The notes under the pieces are model-generated. The model was not told where the DNA came from and did no database searches. It worked only from the letters and a program-made list of their open reading frames with translations. This document shows positions 25,908 to 35,155 of a stretch of DNA of 64,000 nucleotides, piece after piece. The translations under genes and the position numbers were made by a program. Position 1 is the stretch's first letter, and the number at the start of each line of letters is the position of its first letter. This DNA comes from Kordiimonas gwangyangensis DSM 19435 = JCM 12864 (GTDB taxonomy: Bacteria; Pseudomonadota; Alphaproteobacteria; Sphingomonadales; Kordiimonadaceae): assembly GCF_000375545.1 (NCBI RefSeq), contig NZ_AQXF01000006.1, positions 186,001-250,000 of the forward strand. Reading direction: 5' to 3'.

Positions 25908-26864
25908 ATGAACGAAACCGCAGCGGTGCGTGAAGTTCAGCCTACCGTTGCCCTCACGGGTGCGACCGGCTTCCTTGGGCAGCACGCCATCAGCTGTTTC
26001 CTGAACGCAGGCTTTCGTGTGCGTGCACTCACGCGCCGCGCTCAGGACGAGCGCGAAGGCGTGTCATGGGTCCAAGGTGACCTCGACGACACCGTTGCTC
26101 TCATGGAGCTCGCCGCAGGTGCCGATACGATTGTTCATATCGCAGCGCTCACCAAAGCCCTGTCACGGGATATTTTCTTTGATGTGAACGTAGGCGGAAC
26201 AAAAAACGTGCTGCGAGCTGCAGCTGACGCTGGTGTATCCCGGTTCATCCACGTTTCGTCCCTCTCCGCGCGTGAACCACAACTTAGTGATTATGGCGCA
26301 TCCAAAGCCGCCTCTGAATTACTGCTCACTGCACGTGATTGGCCCTTCAGTTGGACCATTGTTCGCCCACCGGCCATCTATGGCCCAGGCGACAAGGAGA
26401 TCCTCAAACTTTTGAAGGCAACCCGCATTGGTCTTCTGCCAGCGCCCGGTAGCAGTACGAACCGTTTTTCCATGATCCATGCCTTTGACATGGCTGAGGC
26501 GCTCGTGGCACTCGCAAAACCCGGCAATGAAAAGGCAATCATCGAAATCGATGACCGCAAGCCGTCAGGCTATACTTTGGGAGATGTCGCAAAAGCTTTG
26601 GCATCTGACGATGGCAAGACGCCAACAGTTATTCCCGTTCCCTTTGCTGCTTTGGGCTTCATAGGCTTTATCAATGGCCTTTTTGCCAAGCTCATTCGAC
26701 GACCTGCAATGCTAACGCTGTCAACCGCGCGATATCTTTGTCATAATGACTGGACAGTCCGCGCTTCACGTCGGCCACAGCTCCCGGATTGGTCGCCTCA
26801 ATTTGACCTTAAAGCGGGCCTAGAGGACACCATCGACTGGTATCGAAAAAACGGGCTTTTATGA
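25908..26864 (+). CDS. NAD-dependent epimerase/reductase, probable ceramide reductase (CerR-like)
   Basis: The 318-residue extended short-chain dehydrogenase has the nucleotide-binding motif TGATGFLGQHA at the N-terminus, the acidic and VQGDLDD region, IHVSSLSA, the catalytic YGASK (Tyr/Lys), and RPPAIYGPGD. In Caulobacter the equivalent gene next to serine palmitoyltransferase, cerR, reduces the keto group during ceramide synthesis. That assignment here is by gene context. It begins 12 nt after the ligase stop. The gap to the acyl carrier protein gene is 71 nt. Confidence 0.85.
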   Translation: MNETAAVREVQPTVALTGATGFLGQHAISCFLNAGFRVRALTRRAQDEREGVSWVQGDLDDTVALMELAAGADTIVHIAALTKALSRDIFFDVNVGGTKNVLRAAADAGVSRFIHVSSLSAREPQLSDYGASKAASELLLTARDWPFSWTIVRPPAIYGPGDKEILKLLKATRIGLLPAPGSSTNRFSMIHAFDMAEALVALAKPGNEKAIIEIDDRKPSGYTLGDVAKALASDDGKTPTVIPVPFAALGFIGFINGLFAKLIRRPAMLTLSTARYLCHNDWTVRASRRPQLPDWSPQFDLKAGLEDTIDWYRKNGLL

Positions 26865-26935
26865 TTGCGTTCACCCCGATATAAGACGGGATTGAACTTT
26901 TGGTCCCAAAAACATATCGCAGGTAGGCAAACAGA

Positions 26936-27181
26936 ATGGCTAACGAGCAAATCATTGAAAAGATTTATGAATTGATTGCCCCACTTAACAAGAAAGGCAT
27001 CGAGCTCGCACCACATGTTACTTTTGCCTCCGACCTCGAACTCGATTCTCTCACGGTGATGGACCTTGTGGCTGACATTGAGGACGAGTTTGATATCGTA
27101 CTTCCGCTCAATCTCCTGCCCGAACTCGAAACCATTGAGCATGTTGCCAATGCTGTAGAGAAAATTTCTAACGAGGGCTGA
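26936..27181 (+). CDS. Acyl carrier protein of the sphingolipid operon
   Basis: The 81-residue protein has the four-helix ACP pattern with the phosphopantetheine attachment Ser in LELDSLTVMDLVADIEDEF. It is a dedicated ACP (AcpR type) that would carry the acyl chain made by the upstream ligase to serine palmitoyltransferase, 6 nt downstream. The surface after the Ser motif is acidic as in other ACPs. Only one ACP gene is present in the window and it is not near fatty-acid synthesis genes. Confidence 0.9.
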   Translation: MANEQIIEKIYELIAPLNKKGIELAPHVTFASDLELDSLTVMDLVADIEDEFDIVLPLNLLPELETIEHVANAVEKISNEG

Positions 27182-27187
27182 TAAACC

Positions 27188-28390
27188 GTGGATCTTCTGG
27201 ATAAATTTGACGCGACCGTAGCGCTGCGTGAATCACTGCCTTTTGAAAAGGCTGACCCGTTCAAAGTGGTGATGGAAGAAATCATCTCCGAGACCGAGGC
27301 CGTTATCGACGGACGCCGCACCATTCTTGCGGGCACCAACAACTATATGGGCATGACCTTCAACGAGGAAGCCGTTGAAGCAGCCAAGGATGCCATTGAC
27401 CGTTTCGGTACCGGCACGACTGGCTCCCGCGTCCTGAACGGTACCTACGGCGGCCACAAAGCCCTTGAGGCAACCATCGCTGATTTTTACGGCATGGAAC
27501 ACTGCATGGTATTCTCCACAGGCTATCAGGCGAACCTTGGGATGATCTCGGCTCTGGGTGGCAAGGATGACTTTGTGATCATCGATGCCGACAGCCATGC
27601 CTCAATTTATGATGGCTGTTCCATGGGCAATGCCACCATCGTTCGTTTCAAGCACAATGATCCTGACAATCTTGAGCGCCGCCTGAAGCGGCTGCCTGCC
27701 GATAAAGGCAAGCTTGTTGTAGTTGAAGGCATCTATTCAATGCTTGGCGATTCCGCGCCGCTTAAGGAGCTCTTGGAAGTATCCAAGAAGTACGGCTGCA
27801 TGACCCTCGTAGATGAAGCACATTCCATGGGCTTCTGTGGCGAGAACGGCCGCGGCGTTGCAGAACAGCTTGGCGTCGAACACCTTGTCGACTTCTATGT
27901 TGGTACGTTCTCCAAATCCGTTGGAACAGTCGGTGGCTTCGCCGTATCAAACCACCCGAAGTTTGACGTACTGCGTTTTGTCAGCCGCCCTTACATCTTC
28001 ACAGCCAGCCTGCCGCCAAGTGTTGTTGCGGGCGCGACCAAAGCAATTGAGGCCATCAAGCGCAGCAGCAACCGCCGGGCTCACCTTTGGGAAAACGCGC
28101 GCCGTCTGCACACAGGTCTCAAGAAGGCCGGCTTCCACTTGGCAACGCCTGAAGCGCAAAGCCCGATTATCGCCGTGCATCTGCCTGACCCAATGGTCGG
28201 CACCCGTTTCTGGGAAAATCTGCTTCTTGAAGGTGTTTACGCCAACATGGCAGCGCCGCCAGCCACGCCTTCAGGCGTATTCCTGATGCGGGTCAGCGTG
28301 TGTGCGCAGCACACCACCGAGCAAATTGACGAAATCATCGCCCGCTTCATCCGCACCGCGAACAAGATTGGCCTTGAACTCAAACCGTAA
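27188..28390 (+). CDS. spt: Serine palmitoyltransferase
   Basis: The 400-residue alpha-oxoamine synthase condenses L-serine with an acyl thioester to give 3-ketosphinganine. It has TNNYMGMTF at the N-terminus, GTGTTGSRVLNGTYGGH, VDEAHSMGFCGENGRG (PLP Asp and His) and VGTFSKSVGTVGGF with the Schiff-base Lys. The operon with ACP, reductase and acyl-ACP ligase separates it from KBL and ALAS paralogues, which are similar in sequence. The start is a GTG at 27188 with GAGGG upstream. It is soluble, without a membrane anchor, as in other bacterial enzymes. A strong terminator follows. Confidence 0.93.
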   Translation: MDLLDKFDATVALRESLPFEKADPFKVVMEEIISETEAVIDGRRTILAGTNNYMGMTFNEEAVEAAKDAIDRFGTGTTGSRVLNGTYGGHKALEATIADFYGMEHCMVFSTGYQANLGMISALGGKDDFVIIDADSHASIYDGCSMGNATIVRFKHNDPDNLERRLKRLPADKGKLVVVEGIYSMLGDSAPLKELLEVSKKYGCMTLVDEAHSMGFCGENGRGVAEQLGVEHLVDFYVGTFSKSVGTVGGFAVSNHPKFDVLRFVSRPYIFTASLPPSVVAGATKAIEAIKRSSNRRAHLWENARRLHTGLKKAGFHLATPEAQSPIIAVHLPDPMVGTRFWENLLLEGVYANMAAPPATPSGVFLMRVSVCAQHTTEQIDEIIARFIRTANKIGLELKP

Positions 28391-28414
28391 TGAACGGTCG
28401 GTTGAAGGAAAAAG

Positions 28415-28443
28415 AAAAGGCGCCCATTTTGGCGCCTTTTTTG
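28415..28443 (+). terminator. Terminator after serine palmitoyltransferase
   Basis: AAAAGGCGCC/GGCGCCTTTT stem with a 6-nt loop and a T run, 25 nt after the spt stop. It is symmetric enough to terminate the opposing gene as well. Confidence 0.9.
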
Positions 28444-28464
28444 TTCAGACTCTTGCTATTCCGC

Positions 28465-29406
28465 TTATTTGAACGCGCCCTTGCGCTTCAAGCCCCAGAA
28501 CAAGCGAATGCCAGACAGGACGGGGCGGCGGCGCATACGGTCAGTCACGTTAATTTCCACACCTGAATGGCGTTTGATTTTCCATGCCAGGTAATCAATA
28601 CCACCATCGAACGTCATCGACGCTTTCACGAGCCGCAGGAAGCTGACAGCTTTACCGTTCCAACGGCGCAGCATCCAGCGAAGGCGGGGAGCAAGGCGCT
28701 CGGTCCGCGAGGGTTGCTTGAGCGGCGGGAACGGGTCTGGTGTCACGTTCAGGACTTCCTCGACAAGCGCGGTGAGCGCATCGTAGCGGTCCTGATCCAG
28801 AAGATAAATCTCAAGGCCTTTACCGGACCGTTCCGAGCGCAACTCGGCAGAATAGGTCTGCTCAAACGCACCAACCCACAGGTCACGCGATTCTTTGGCT
28901 TGCGGCACAAGGTCCAGATAGTTGCCCAGCATGGTTTTCACGGCTTGGCTTATATCGGTGGCGATCTCTTTTTTCGTTTCTTCATCGCGCGCCAGCATCA
29001 GCAAGCACGGCTGGCAGAAACGCGCCCACACAGACACGTTCAGGCATTCCGGCTTCACCCGGAACGACAGGTCAGCGCGCGACAGTACGGCGTACTTGGA
29101 ACGCACAGTTACGCCACCCACCTCGGTCTCGTGATAGAACACGTTTGGCGGCAAAATCTGGTTGGCGATCGCCAGCCAGCGCTTGTCATATGCTTTGCTG
29201 TAACTATCGACGATCACGTAGAAATCGAGGATCTTGTCCTCAATCTCACCGGTTCGCAGGCAAGAGCCATAAAAAAGGATACCCGCTACTGCGCCGTTAT
29301 ATTTCGCTGCAATTTCCTCAGCAGCGACAACAACTTCTTGCGGGGTTTTACGGCGCCATTCCTGAAGGATGAAGTCCTGAATTTCTTTGTTTGGATCAGC
29401 AGCCAT
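28465..29406 (-). CDS. Nucleotidyltransferase-like protein of the sphingolipid locus
   Basis: The 313-residue protein has a nucleotidyltransferase (Pol-beta-like) core signature, LFYGSCLRTGEIEDKILDFYVIVD at about 43-66, with the GS and D-x-V pattern but no certain second acidic residue. The rest is helical with basic C-terminal segments suggesting membrane contact. It follows the lipid kinase by 7 nt on the same strand. In Caulobacter a nucleotidyltransferase-domain protein is encoded next to the ceramide kinase among the ceramide phosphoglycerate genes, and this could be its counterpart. Its biochemical step is not known to me. Confidence 0.62.
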   Translation of the reverse strand: MAADPNKEIQDFILQEWRRKTPQEVVVAAEEIAAKYNGAVAGILFYGSCLRTGEIEDKILDFYVIVDSYSKAYDKRWLAIANQILPPNVFYHETEVGGVTVRSKYAVLSRADLSFRVKPECLNVSVWARFCQPCLLMLARDEETKKEIATDISQAVKTMLGNYLDLVPQAKESRDLWVGAFEQTYSAELRSERSGKGLEIYLLDQDRYDALTALVEEVLNVTPDPFPPLKQPSRTERLAPRLRWMLRRWNGKAVSFLRLVKASMTFDGGIDYLAWKIKRHSGVEINVTDRMRRRPVLSGIRLFWGLKRKGAFK

Positions 29407-29413
29407 TGTTTTC

Positions 29414-30412
29414 TTACCTTAGGGACACAAAAGTCAGCGTCCGGTCGCCTCTCAGAGTAATCGGTTTTCCCGGAACAGGGTAATATATTTCCCCATCAAG
29501 TGTTACCGGATCACTACCTTCGATGCGAATTTCATTTGAACGGCGCGTATGCACACCGTCTATGGTCATTTTACCATAGTTTCCGGTTACCAATCCCTTA
29601 AAGGCACGGAAAACTTTACTGCTCCCTGCCTCGACCGCCGAAAAGCGCAGCCCGCCCTTGCCCTCATCGCCGTATGGCTTGAGGCGCAGAAGCAAACGGT
29701 CAAGCGTGGTGACAGTAACAACGGCGAACTGACCACCAAGGCGGCCACTACCCGGCACCGTGATTTGCATCGGATCGGAGACCATCAGGGTCTTGTCGCG
29801 ACCGAAGCCAAACGCCGACAGGATCAACTTACTGATCGCTATGAAATGCGCGAGGCCGTTTGGCAGCCCCATATTGTAAGCATGAGCGCGGCACCATTCG
29901 ATGCCCTTTACGATACCCGCCGTACCAAAGAAGGTACCAACCTTCAGCGGCTCGCCATCACCCATATCAAGTTCAATAAGATGCTTGCGTGTAAGGCGCT
30001 CAGGCAACTTGCCAGCGTTGGTGAGTGCGATCAGCTTCTTGAGTACACGCTCAGGGCGACCTTTGAAGCCAAGGTCAGCGGCAGTCATGTTGGTCTTACC
30101 GCCAGGCAGATAAGCTATTGGTGGCGTTACCGTGAACGGATTGCGATGAAGGAGCGAGGCAAGCACTGCACCGATGGTGCCGTCACCACCGTTTACGATC
30201 AAAACGGCCGGATTGGCGCGGGCGAACAGCTCAAGTGCAGCAGGAATGGAGTCAATGCCATCAAGTTCATAGTGAACCACATTCGGGCTCTCATCCACAA
30301 CCTTGCGTACCGCGTCGATACGTGCGGCATTTGTTGTACTTTTCGGATTTGAGATAATCGCTACCAGCGGCACCACTGTGCCGGAAATGATATTTTCACG
30401 ATCCACATTCAC
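29414..30412 (-). CDS. DAGK-family lipid kinase, probable ceramide kinase (CpgB-like)
   Basis: The protein belongs to the diacylglycerol/sphingosine kinase catalytic family: VPLVAIISNPKSTTN at the N-terminus, VLIVNGGDGTIGAVLASL (nucleotide-binding GGDGT), IAYLPGGKTNMTAADLG and a C-terminal beta-sandwich half ending in GDRTLTFVSLR. Placed next to the ceramide operon, it matches the role of the Caulobacter ceramide kinase CpgB. The longest frame begins with TTG at 30433, but that codon lies in the T-tail of a terminator, so I choose the GTG at 30412 with GGAG about 10 nt upstream. GTGs at 30376 and 30373 are alternatives. Confidence 0.82.
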   Translation of the reverse strand: MNVDRENIISGTVVPLVAIISNPKSTTNAARIDAVRKVVDESPNVVHYELDGIDSIPAALELFARANPAVLIVNGGDGTIGAVLASLLHRNPFTVTPPIAYLPGGKTNMTAADLGFKGRPERVLKKLIALTNAGKLPERLTRKHLIELDMGDGEPLKVGTFFGTAGIVKGIEWCRAHAYNMGLPNGLAHFIAISKLILSAFGFGRDKTLMVSDPMQITVPGSGRLGGQFAVVTVTTLDRLLLRLKPYGDEGKGGLRFSAVEAGSSKVFRAFKGLVTGNYGKMTIDGVHTRRSNEIRIEGSDPVTLDGEIYYPVPGKPITLRGDRTLTFVSLR

Positions 30413-30439
30413 GAGACGTGGTGCTCCATACAAAAACAG

Positions 30440-30463
30440 CCGAGGCCCGCGTCACTGCCTCGG
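30440..30463 (-). terminator. Terminator between DUF2141 gene and kinase
   Basis: On the minus strand, CCGAGGC/GCCTCGG (30457-30463, 30440-30446) is followed by CTGTTTTTG. It lies directly upstream of the kinase reading frame, so the DUF2141 gene and the kinase may be separate or attenuated. Confidence 0.75.
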
Positions 30464-30551
30464 CGGTCGAATTTCAAAATGCCGCAGATTGCGCCTGTTG
30501 CGCCGCCTTATAAACCCAAATGCGGATTTTAGCAAATCTGTAACACAAGGC

Positions 30552-31088
30552 CTATCGGCGCCGAAGCTGCCTGCGCTTGTCCTTATTCTCCTCGTCACCT
30601 CCAAATATATAGGAAAGAGTGACGGTCATTCTAGTGGTGCCCGCCGCAGCATCGAACATAACGTCCTTCGCGTCTGGCGGTCCAAGCGACAGTTTCGGGT
30701 TATTGGAGAAGCCGAAACCTTCGCTAAAGAAGTCCGCTTTTCCATTGGAGTTACGGTCATGCAGGATGACAAGCGCGTAGGTGCCCGGCTCGGGAAGTGG
30801 TACACACACTTCCTGTCCGTCGCCTACTGTTGGCACATCGACACGGACCAGCTTTTTGCCTTTTTCAAGGAAATCATCCGGGTCGGAGCCGTAGATCTGC
30901 GCCCTCACGTTACCTTCGGTATCCTTGAAGTCCTCGATGCGAACCAAAACAGCGGCGCCCGTCTGCCCATCGGCACACCTCGCCATGTCATGCTCAAGCG
31001 CGACAGGATCTTCAATAAAACTCAGTGCTGGCGTCGCTGCTGCTGCAATAATCGCCAAACTCAGAACCGTACGTATTTTACCCAACAT
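30552..31088 (-). CDS. DUF2141 family exported protein
   Basis: The 178-residue protein has a signal peptide (about 1-22, ending ATPALS) and a DUF2141 domain with VRAQIYGSDPDDFLEKG, CVPLPEPGTYALVILHDRNSNGKADF (a metal-loop-like DxNxNGKxD motif) and a terminal basic tail KDKRRQLRRR. DUF2141 proteins are periplasmic or outer-membrane-associated proteins of unknown function. The ATG at 31088 follows GGAG. It sits upstream of the lipid kinase and is divergent from lptF. Confidence 0.82.
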   Translation of the reverse strand: MLGKIRTVLSLAIIAAAATPALSFIEDPVALEHDMARCADGQTGAAVLVRIEDFKDTEGNVRAQIYGSDPDDFLEKGKKLVRVDVPTVGDGQEVCVPLPEPGTYALVILHDRNSNGKADFFSEGFGFSNNPKLSLGPPDAKDVMFDAAAGTTRMTVTLSYIFGGDEENKDKRRQLRRR

Positions 31089-31275
31089 ATATTTCTCCAG
31101 GCTTTTAGCCCCGAAGCCCAGTTGCTTATGATCGAAATGGGCTTCGATGGTGGCGAAAATATGTCCCCTCCCGAGTAAATTCGGTATAAGACCAACATGG
31201 TTTTGCCACGTTAGGCGATTGAATGATATGCAAAAGTCACTTGCAACAGCCCTTCAACAGGTGTAGCGCCAAAGC

Positions 31276-32466
31276 ATGTTCACACGCATCGACCGATATG
31301 TAATCCGCCAGATATTGGGGCCCCTTTTCACGACCCTTGGGATAGCAGCACTTTTGCTCATTCTTGAGCGCATGCTGAAGCTGTTCGACTTTGTCGTAAA
31401 TCAGGGCGGCCCGGTTGAAGTGGTATTCCGCATGCTTGCGAACCAGATACCGCATTATCTTGGTCTTGCTCTGCCAGTAGGCCTGCTGCTGGGCACACTC
31501 CTCGCCTTCCGTAAGATTTCGCTTTCAAGTGAGTATGACGCGATCGTCTCTTCAGGCGTAGGTCTACCGCGCCTTGTCCGACCAGTGCTGTTCCTCGCGC
31601 TTGTGATGATGATCGTCAACACAGTCCTCGTCGGCTGGATTCAGCCTTATGGTCGCTATGCCTACCGCAACCTTGTGTTCGATCTCAGAAGCGGCGCACT
31701 AGGCGCCAGCATCCGTGTGGGTGAATTTGTTGACCTAGGCGACAACATCACTCTCATGATCGAGGAATCCCGCAAGCAAGGTGCCGAGCTCATCGGCATA
31801 TTCCTTGAGCGCCGCGACAAGGACAACACCATCTCCGTCACCGCTGAACGTGGTGGTTTCTACGCGACAGAGGATGACCAGACCATCTTGCTCCGGCTCT
31901 ATAACGGCGTGCTGGTGGACCTCAACGAAGGCCCGAATAAGCCGCGCGTCTTGAGCTTTGATCAGCAGGACCTGACCGTCACCCTGCCCGCCAAGGAAAC
32001 CTTCCGCGACCGTGGTGGTGAGCAATTGGAACTGACTTTGCCGGAATTGAACCGTGAACGATATAACCCGGAACTCACGGTACAGCAGCTCAATGCCATG
32101 AACGCCAACTTCCATTGGCGTGTGATGCACAGCCTGACTTTCCTTGTGCTGCCGTTCCTCGCTATCCCGATGGGGCTGACCAACAAACGTACAGGGCGAG
32201 GCACAGGTATTGTGATCGGCTTGTCGCTCCTCATTCTCTATAACGAATTCATGGAAGCGATGGAAACTGCTGTCTCCAACGGTGCATCGCCTTACGCCAG
32301 CACATGGCTGCTGTTCTCCATCTTTACTGCTCTCAGTTTCTTTTTCTTCCGCATCGCCGCGTTCAAGGTTGGCGGTGAGCCTCTGGCGTGGATTGACAAA
32401 GCTTGGGGCTTCATCAGCGGGCCCATCAAGCGCCTGTCCAAGAAAGTCATGGGGGTTAGCGAATAA
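31276..32466 (+). CDS. lptF: LptF/LptG-family permease (LptF)
   Basis: The 396-residue YjgP/YjgQ-family protein has an N-terminal helix pair (IDRYVIRQILGPLFTTL), PHYLGLALPVGLLLGTLLAFRK in the second and third helices, a periplasmic beta-jellyroll (about 130-270) and three C-terminal helices. In the lipopolysaccharide exporter, LptF and LptG form the transmembrane part of the LptB2FG ABC transporter. The stop overlaps the lptG start in TAATG. lptFG here is not followed by lptD, surA, pdxA and ksgA, as it usually is in alphaproteobacteria, but by a flippase. Confidence 0.92.
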   Translation: MFTRIDRYVIRQILGPLFTTLGIAALLLILERMLKLFDFVVNQGGPVEVVFRMLANQIPHYLGLALPVGLLLGTLLAFRKISLSSEYDAIVSSGVGLPRLVRPVLFLALVMMIVNTVLVGWIQPYGRYAYRNLVFDLRSGALGASIRVGEFVDLGDNITLMIEESRKQGAELIGIFLERRDKDNTISVTAERGGFYATEDDQTILLRLYNGVLVDLNEGPNKPRVLSFDQQDLTVTLPAKETFRDRGGEQLELTLPELNRERYNPELTVQQLNAMNANFHWRVMHSLTFLVLPFLAIPMGLTNKRTGRGTGIVIGLSLLILYNEFMEAMETAVSNGASPYASTWLLFSIFTALSFFFFRIAAFKVGGEPLAWIDKAWGFISGPIKRLSKKVMGVSE

Positions 32467-33626
32467 TGGAAATATTCCGCAACCTACGCCGGATGATTGT
32501 GCCGTCACGTACCCTTGCACGCTACATGGTGCGCATGCAGCTTGGCCGGTTCTTCGGTATCCTTATCGGCCTGACCGCTATCCTTCAACTTCTTGTGCTC
32601 ATGGCCGTCTCTGACGAGATCATGGCCGCGGAAGGCGCGAGCTGGGTTTCGCTTGTGTCTTTCGTCAGCATGCGTGCGCCACAGCTCATCAGCCAGTTCA
32701 CGCCCTTTGCGGCCCTTCTGGCCTCACTGCTCACGCTTGCAACGCTGAACCAACACAGCGAAGTCGTGATCATGAAGGCGAGCGGCCTGTCCGCTCACCG
32801 CATATTGCTGCCGCTTGGCATCGCAAGCGGGATCATCGGTGCCGCGCACTTCCTTTTCAACGAAACAGTTGTCGTGAAAGCCAACGCCGAACTCGAATAC
32901 TGGGAAGCGCACGACTATGCCGTGGACCTGCCACCCAACGAGGGCCTCGCCGGTCGCGTTTGGCTCAAGGAAGGTAACACCATTGTCCTTGTGGAAGCGG
33001 TTAGCCGCATTCGCAACCGCGTCGTGCTGGATAAAGTTTCCCTATTCGAGCGCGATAATGTTGGCCGACTGACCGGCATGGTGCGCGCTGACTTCGGCTG
33101 GTATCAGGACGGTGAATGGACACTGCACGAGGTGCGCCGCTTCGACACCAAAACCCACGCGCTGACCATCCACCCCACGCAAATTTGGGAAATGCCGACG
33201 CGGCCGGAACGCTTCCTTGCGCTCACGGTCAAGCCTGACCATGTGCCGTTCACAAGCCTTTGGTTTTCCATGCAGGAGCTTGAAAAAGACGGCTTGCCAA
33301 CGGATCGCTTGATGGCCTCTTTCCTTCACAAGATTGCCGGACCCGCGTCAACGTTCCTGATGCCGCTTCTGGCAGCTGTGGCCGCCTTTGGTGTGACACG
33401 CGCAGGCAACCTTGCCATCCGCGTGGTCTTCGGCATGGCGCTTGGCTTCAGTTTCTTTGTTGCGGACAACTTCATGCGCGCCATGGGTGAATTCGGCGTG
33501 GCACCACCATTCCTTGCCGCCTGGGCACCGTTCCTTCTATTCCTGCTGCTTGGATACAGCGTTATTTTCTACACGGAAGAAGGTCGCCCGCAGTTCCGGT
33601 CACGCCGAAAAGGTCAAGCTGAGTGA
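32466..33626 (+). CDS. lptG: LptF/LptG-family permease (LptG)
   Basis: The 386-residue second half of the LptFG pair has RYMVRMQLGRFFGILIGL at the N-terminus, QLISQFTPFAALLASLLTL, EVVIMKASGLSAHRIL, a periplasmic domain (about 130-270) and helices with FLMPLLAAVAAFGVTR. It is transcribed with lptF (overlapping stop and start) and with the flippase gene (GTGA overlap). Together with LptB and LptC encoded elsewhere, it should pull lipid A-containing glycolipid out of the inner membrane. Its position inside a ceramide gene cluster raises the possibility of another lipid cargo. Confidence 0.92.
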   Translation: MEIFRNLRRMIVPSRTLARYMVRMQLGRFFGILIGLTAILQLLVLMAVSDEIMAAEGASWVSLVSFVSMRAPQLISQFTPFAALLASLLTLATLNQHSEVVIMKASGLSAHRILLPLGIASGIIGAAHFLFNETVVVKANAELEYWEAHDYAVDLPPNEGLAGRVWLKEGNTIVLVEAVSRIRNRVVLDKVSLFERDNVGRLTGMVRADFGWYQDGEWTLHEVRRFDTKTHALTIHPTQIWEMPTRPERFLALTVKPDHVPFTSLWFSMQELEKDGLPTDRLMASFLHKIAGPASTFLMPLLAAVAAFGVTRAGNLAIRVVFGMALGFSFFVADNFMRAMGEFGVAPPFLAAWAPFLLFLLLGYSVIFYTEEGRPQFRSRRKGQAE

Positions 33627-35155
33627 GCACTGAGCCCGAGCATGACAACAGCCACCGTGCGCGTGTCGCGGGCGGTGCAGGTTTTGCATTCCTTGGCCGC
33701 TTGGGCGCACTGGTTGAAGCTGTATCGGTCATCGTGTTCACATGGGTATACGGGGCCAGCACTTTCGGCCTTTTTGCCGTGCTCTGGAGCTATATCAAGG
33801 TCTCGACCGCGTTTTCAGACCTTGCGATGACAACGGCGCTACAACGCTTTGTACCAAAAGCCGATGACCATGAGGCAAACCTCGTTGCAGGCCACGCCAT
33901 CAAGCTTAGTTTCCTCGTCTCTACGTTCCTTGCTATCGCGGGCTTTCTTGCGGCCCCAGCGTTCGCAGGCTTCATCAGCGCGGCAGACGCCGACGCCGAA
34001 AAACTTGTCACCGTCATCCGCATTTATGTCTGGGTTCTGCCGTTCTGGACCATGGTTGAGGTCGCCACCGCCGCCATCCGCGCACGCCGTACCTTTGGGC
34101 CTGAAATCCGCGTGCGTATCTTCTACGAACAGGGCCTCAGGCTGATCGCTGCCGTCGCCTTTGGCATGCTCGGCTATATGACCTATGGCCTTTTCCTCGC
34201 GCACCTCGTCAGCGTCGTGCTTGCGGCCGGTCTCGCGCTCCGCCTCGTGGCCAAACATTATAATCTGAAAGCTGTGCTCAGCGCGCCGCTTACCGGCCCC
34301 CTGGCCAAGGAGATGCGCAGCTACGGCACCTCTGTCATGCCCGCGAATACGATCAAGAAGCTTTTCAGCGAGTTTCCGGTCATGTTCCTCAACTTCCTGC
34401 TGCCGGGTGCAGCAGGTGCCGCGGCGGGTGGCTATTACGCGGTTGCCCGCAAGATCGCGAGCGCACTGCAGGCTGTGCGCATGACATTCGAATACGTGAT
34501 GGCCCCCTTGGCCGCGGAGAAAGACGGCCACGGTGACCGCGCCGCGCTTCATGACATGTACGCCTATGCGACCCGACTTTCCATTTGCCTCGCCCTGCCC
34601 TTTGGCGGTGCGCTCGTGCTGGCACGGCATGACATTCTCGCAACAATGGACCCTGAGTTTCAGGCCGCCGCCGCTGCCATCGCCATCCTGTGCCTTGGCC
34701 GCGTAATTGAAGCCGCCACAGGCCCTTCGTCCGCGATTGTGGAGATGCTGGGCCACCGGTTGTTACCGGCAATCAACGGCCTCGCGGGCCTTGCCGCACT
34801 CCTTGGCCTTGGTGTTTGGCTTATTCCTCAATACGGCGTCACAGGCGCGGCTATTGCTGCGGCCACCGGCCTCAATGTCACGGCGCTGCTGGGGTTACTT
34901 GAGGGGCATTTCCTTTTCAAGCTATGGCCTTACGACAGGCAAATCGCCCGACCACTTTTTGTTGCCATGCTCACCACTGGCGCGTTGATGGCCCTTGTGC
35001 CTGTCAGCGCCAAATGGCCTGCCCCCGTTGGTATAATAGCTGCCATCGCTGGTTTCGCGTTCGCTTTCCTTATCATCGTGCGGCTTGGCCTCAGCCATGA
35101 TGACGCAGAAGCCCTTGGCAAACTTGGCACGGTCAAAAAACGAAAGGCTGCGTGA
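33623..35155 (+). CDS. MOP-superfamily flippase (polysaccharide/lipid exporter)
   Basis: The 510-residue protein has about 12-14 hydrophobic helices and the layout of oligosaccharide and polysaccharide flippases (Wzx/MATE-like): GGAGFAFLGRLGALVEAVSV at the N-terminus, AFSDLAMTTALQRFVP, and YYAVARKIASALQ in mid-protein. Such proteins flip lipid-linked glycans or lipids across the inner membrane. GTG start at 33623, overlapping the lptG stop. No glycosyltransferases or polymerases lie near, so a classical O-antigen role is not supported. A role in the same lipid pathway as lptFG and the ceramide genes is possible. Confidence 0.8.
   Translation: MSTEPEHDNSHRARVAGGAGFAFLGRLGALVEAVSVIVFTWVYGASTFGLFAVLWSYIKVSTAFSDLAMTTALQRFVPKADDHEANLVAGHAIKLSFLVSTFLAIAGFLAAPAFAGFISAADADAEKLVTVIRIYVWVLPFWTMVEVATAAIRARRTFGPEIRVRIFYEQGLRLIAAVAFGMLGYMTYGLFLAHLVSVVLAAGLALRLVAKHYNLKAVLSAPLTGPLAKEMRSYGTSVMPANTIKKLFSEFPVMFLNFLLPGAAGAAAGGYYAVARKIASALQAVRMTFEYVMAPLAAEKDGHGDRAALHDMYAYATRLSICLALPFGGALVLARHDILATMDPEFQAAAAAIAILCLGRVIEAATGPSSAIVEMLGHRLLPAINGLAGLAALLGLGVWLIPQYGVTGAAIAAATGLNVTALLGLLEGHFLFKLWPYDRQIARPLFVAMLTTGALMALVPVSAKWPAPVGIIAAIAGFAFAFLIIVRLGLSHDDAEALGKLGTVKKRKAA

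Noticed and set aside
28465-29406. Named cytidylyltransferase function
   Set aside because: Only a partial nucleotidyltransferase signature is visible; a precise reaction cannot be read from the sequence.
31276-33626. LptFG as certain LPS-only transporter
   Set aside because: I do not claim a sphingolipid-only role either; the family is sure, the cargo is not, so the alternative is kept as a finding.
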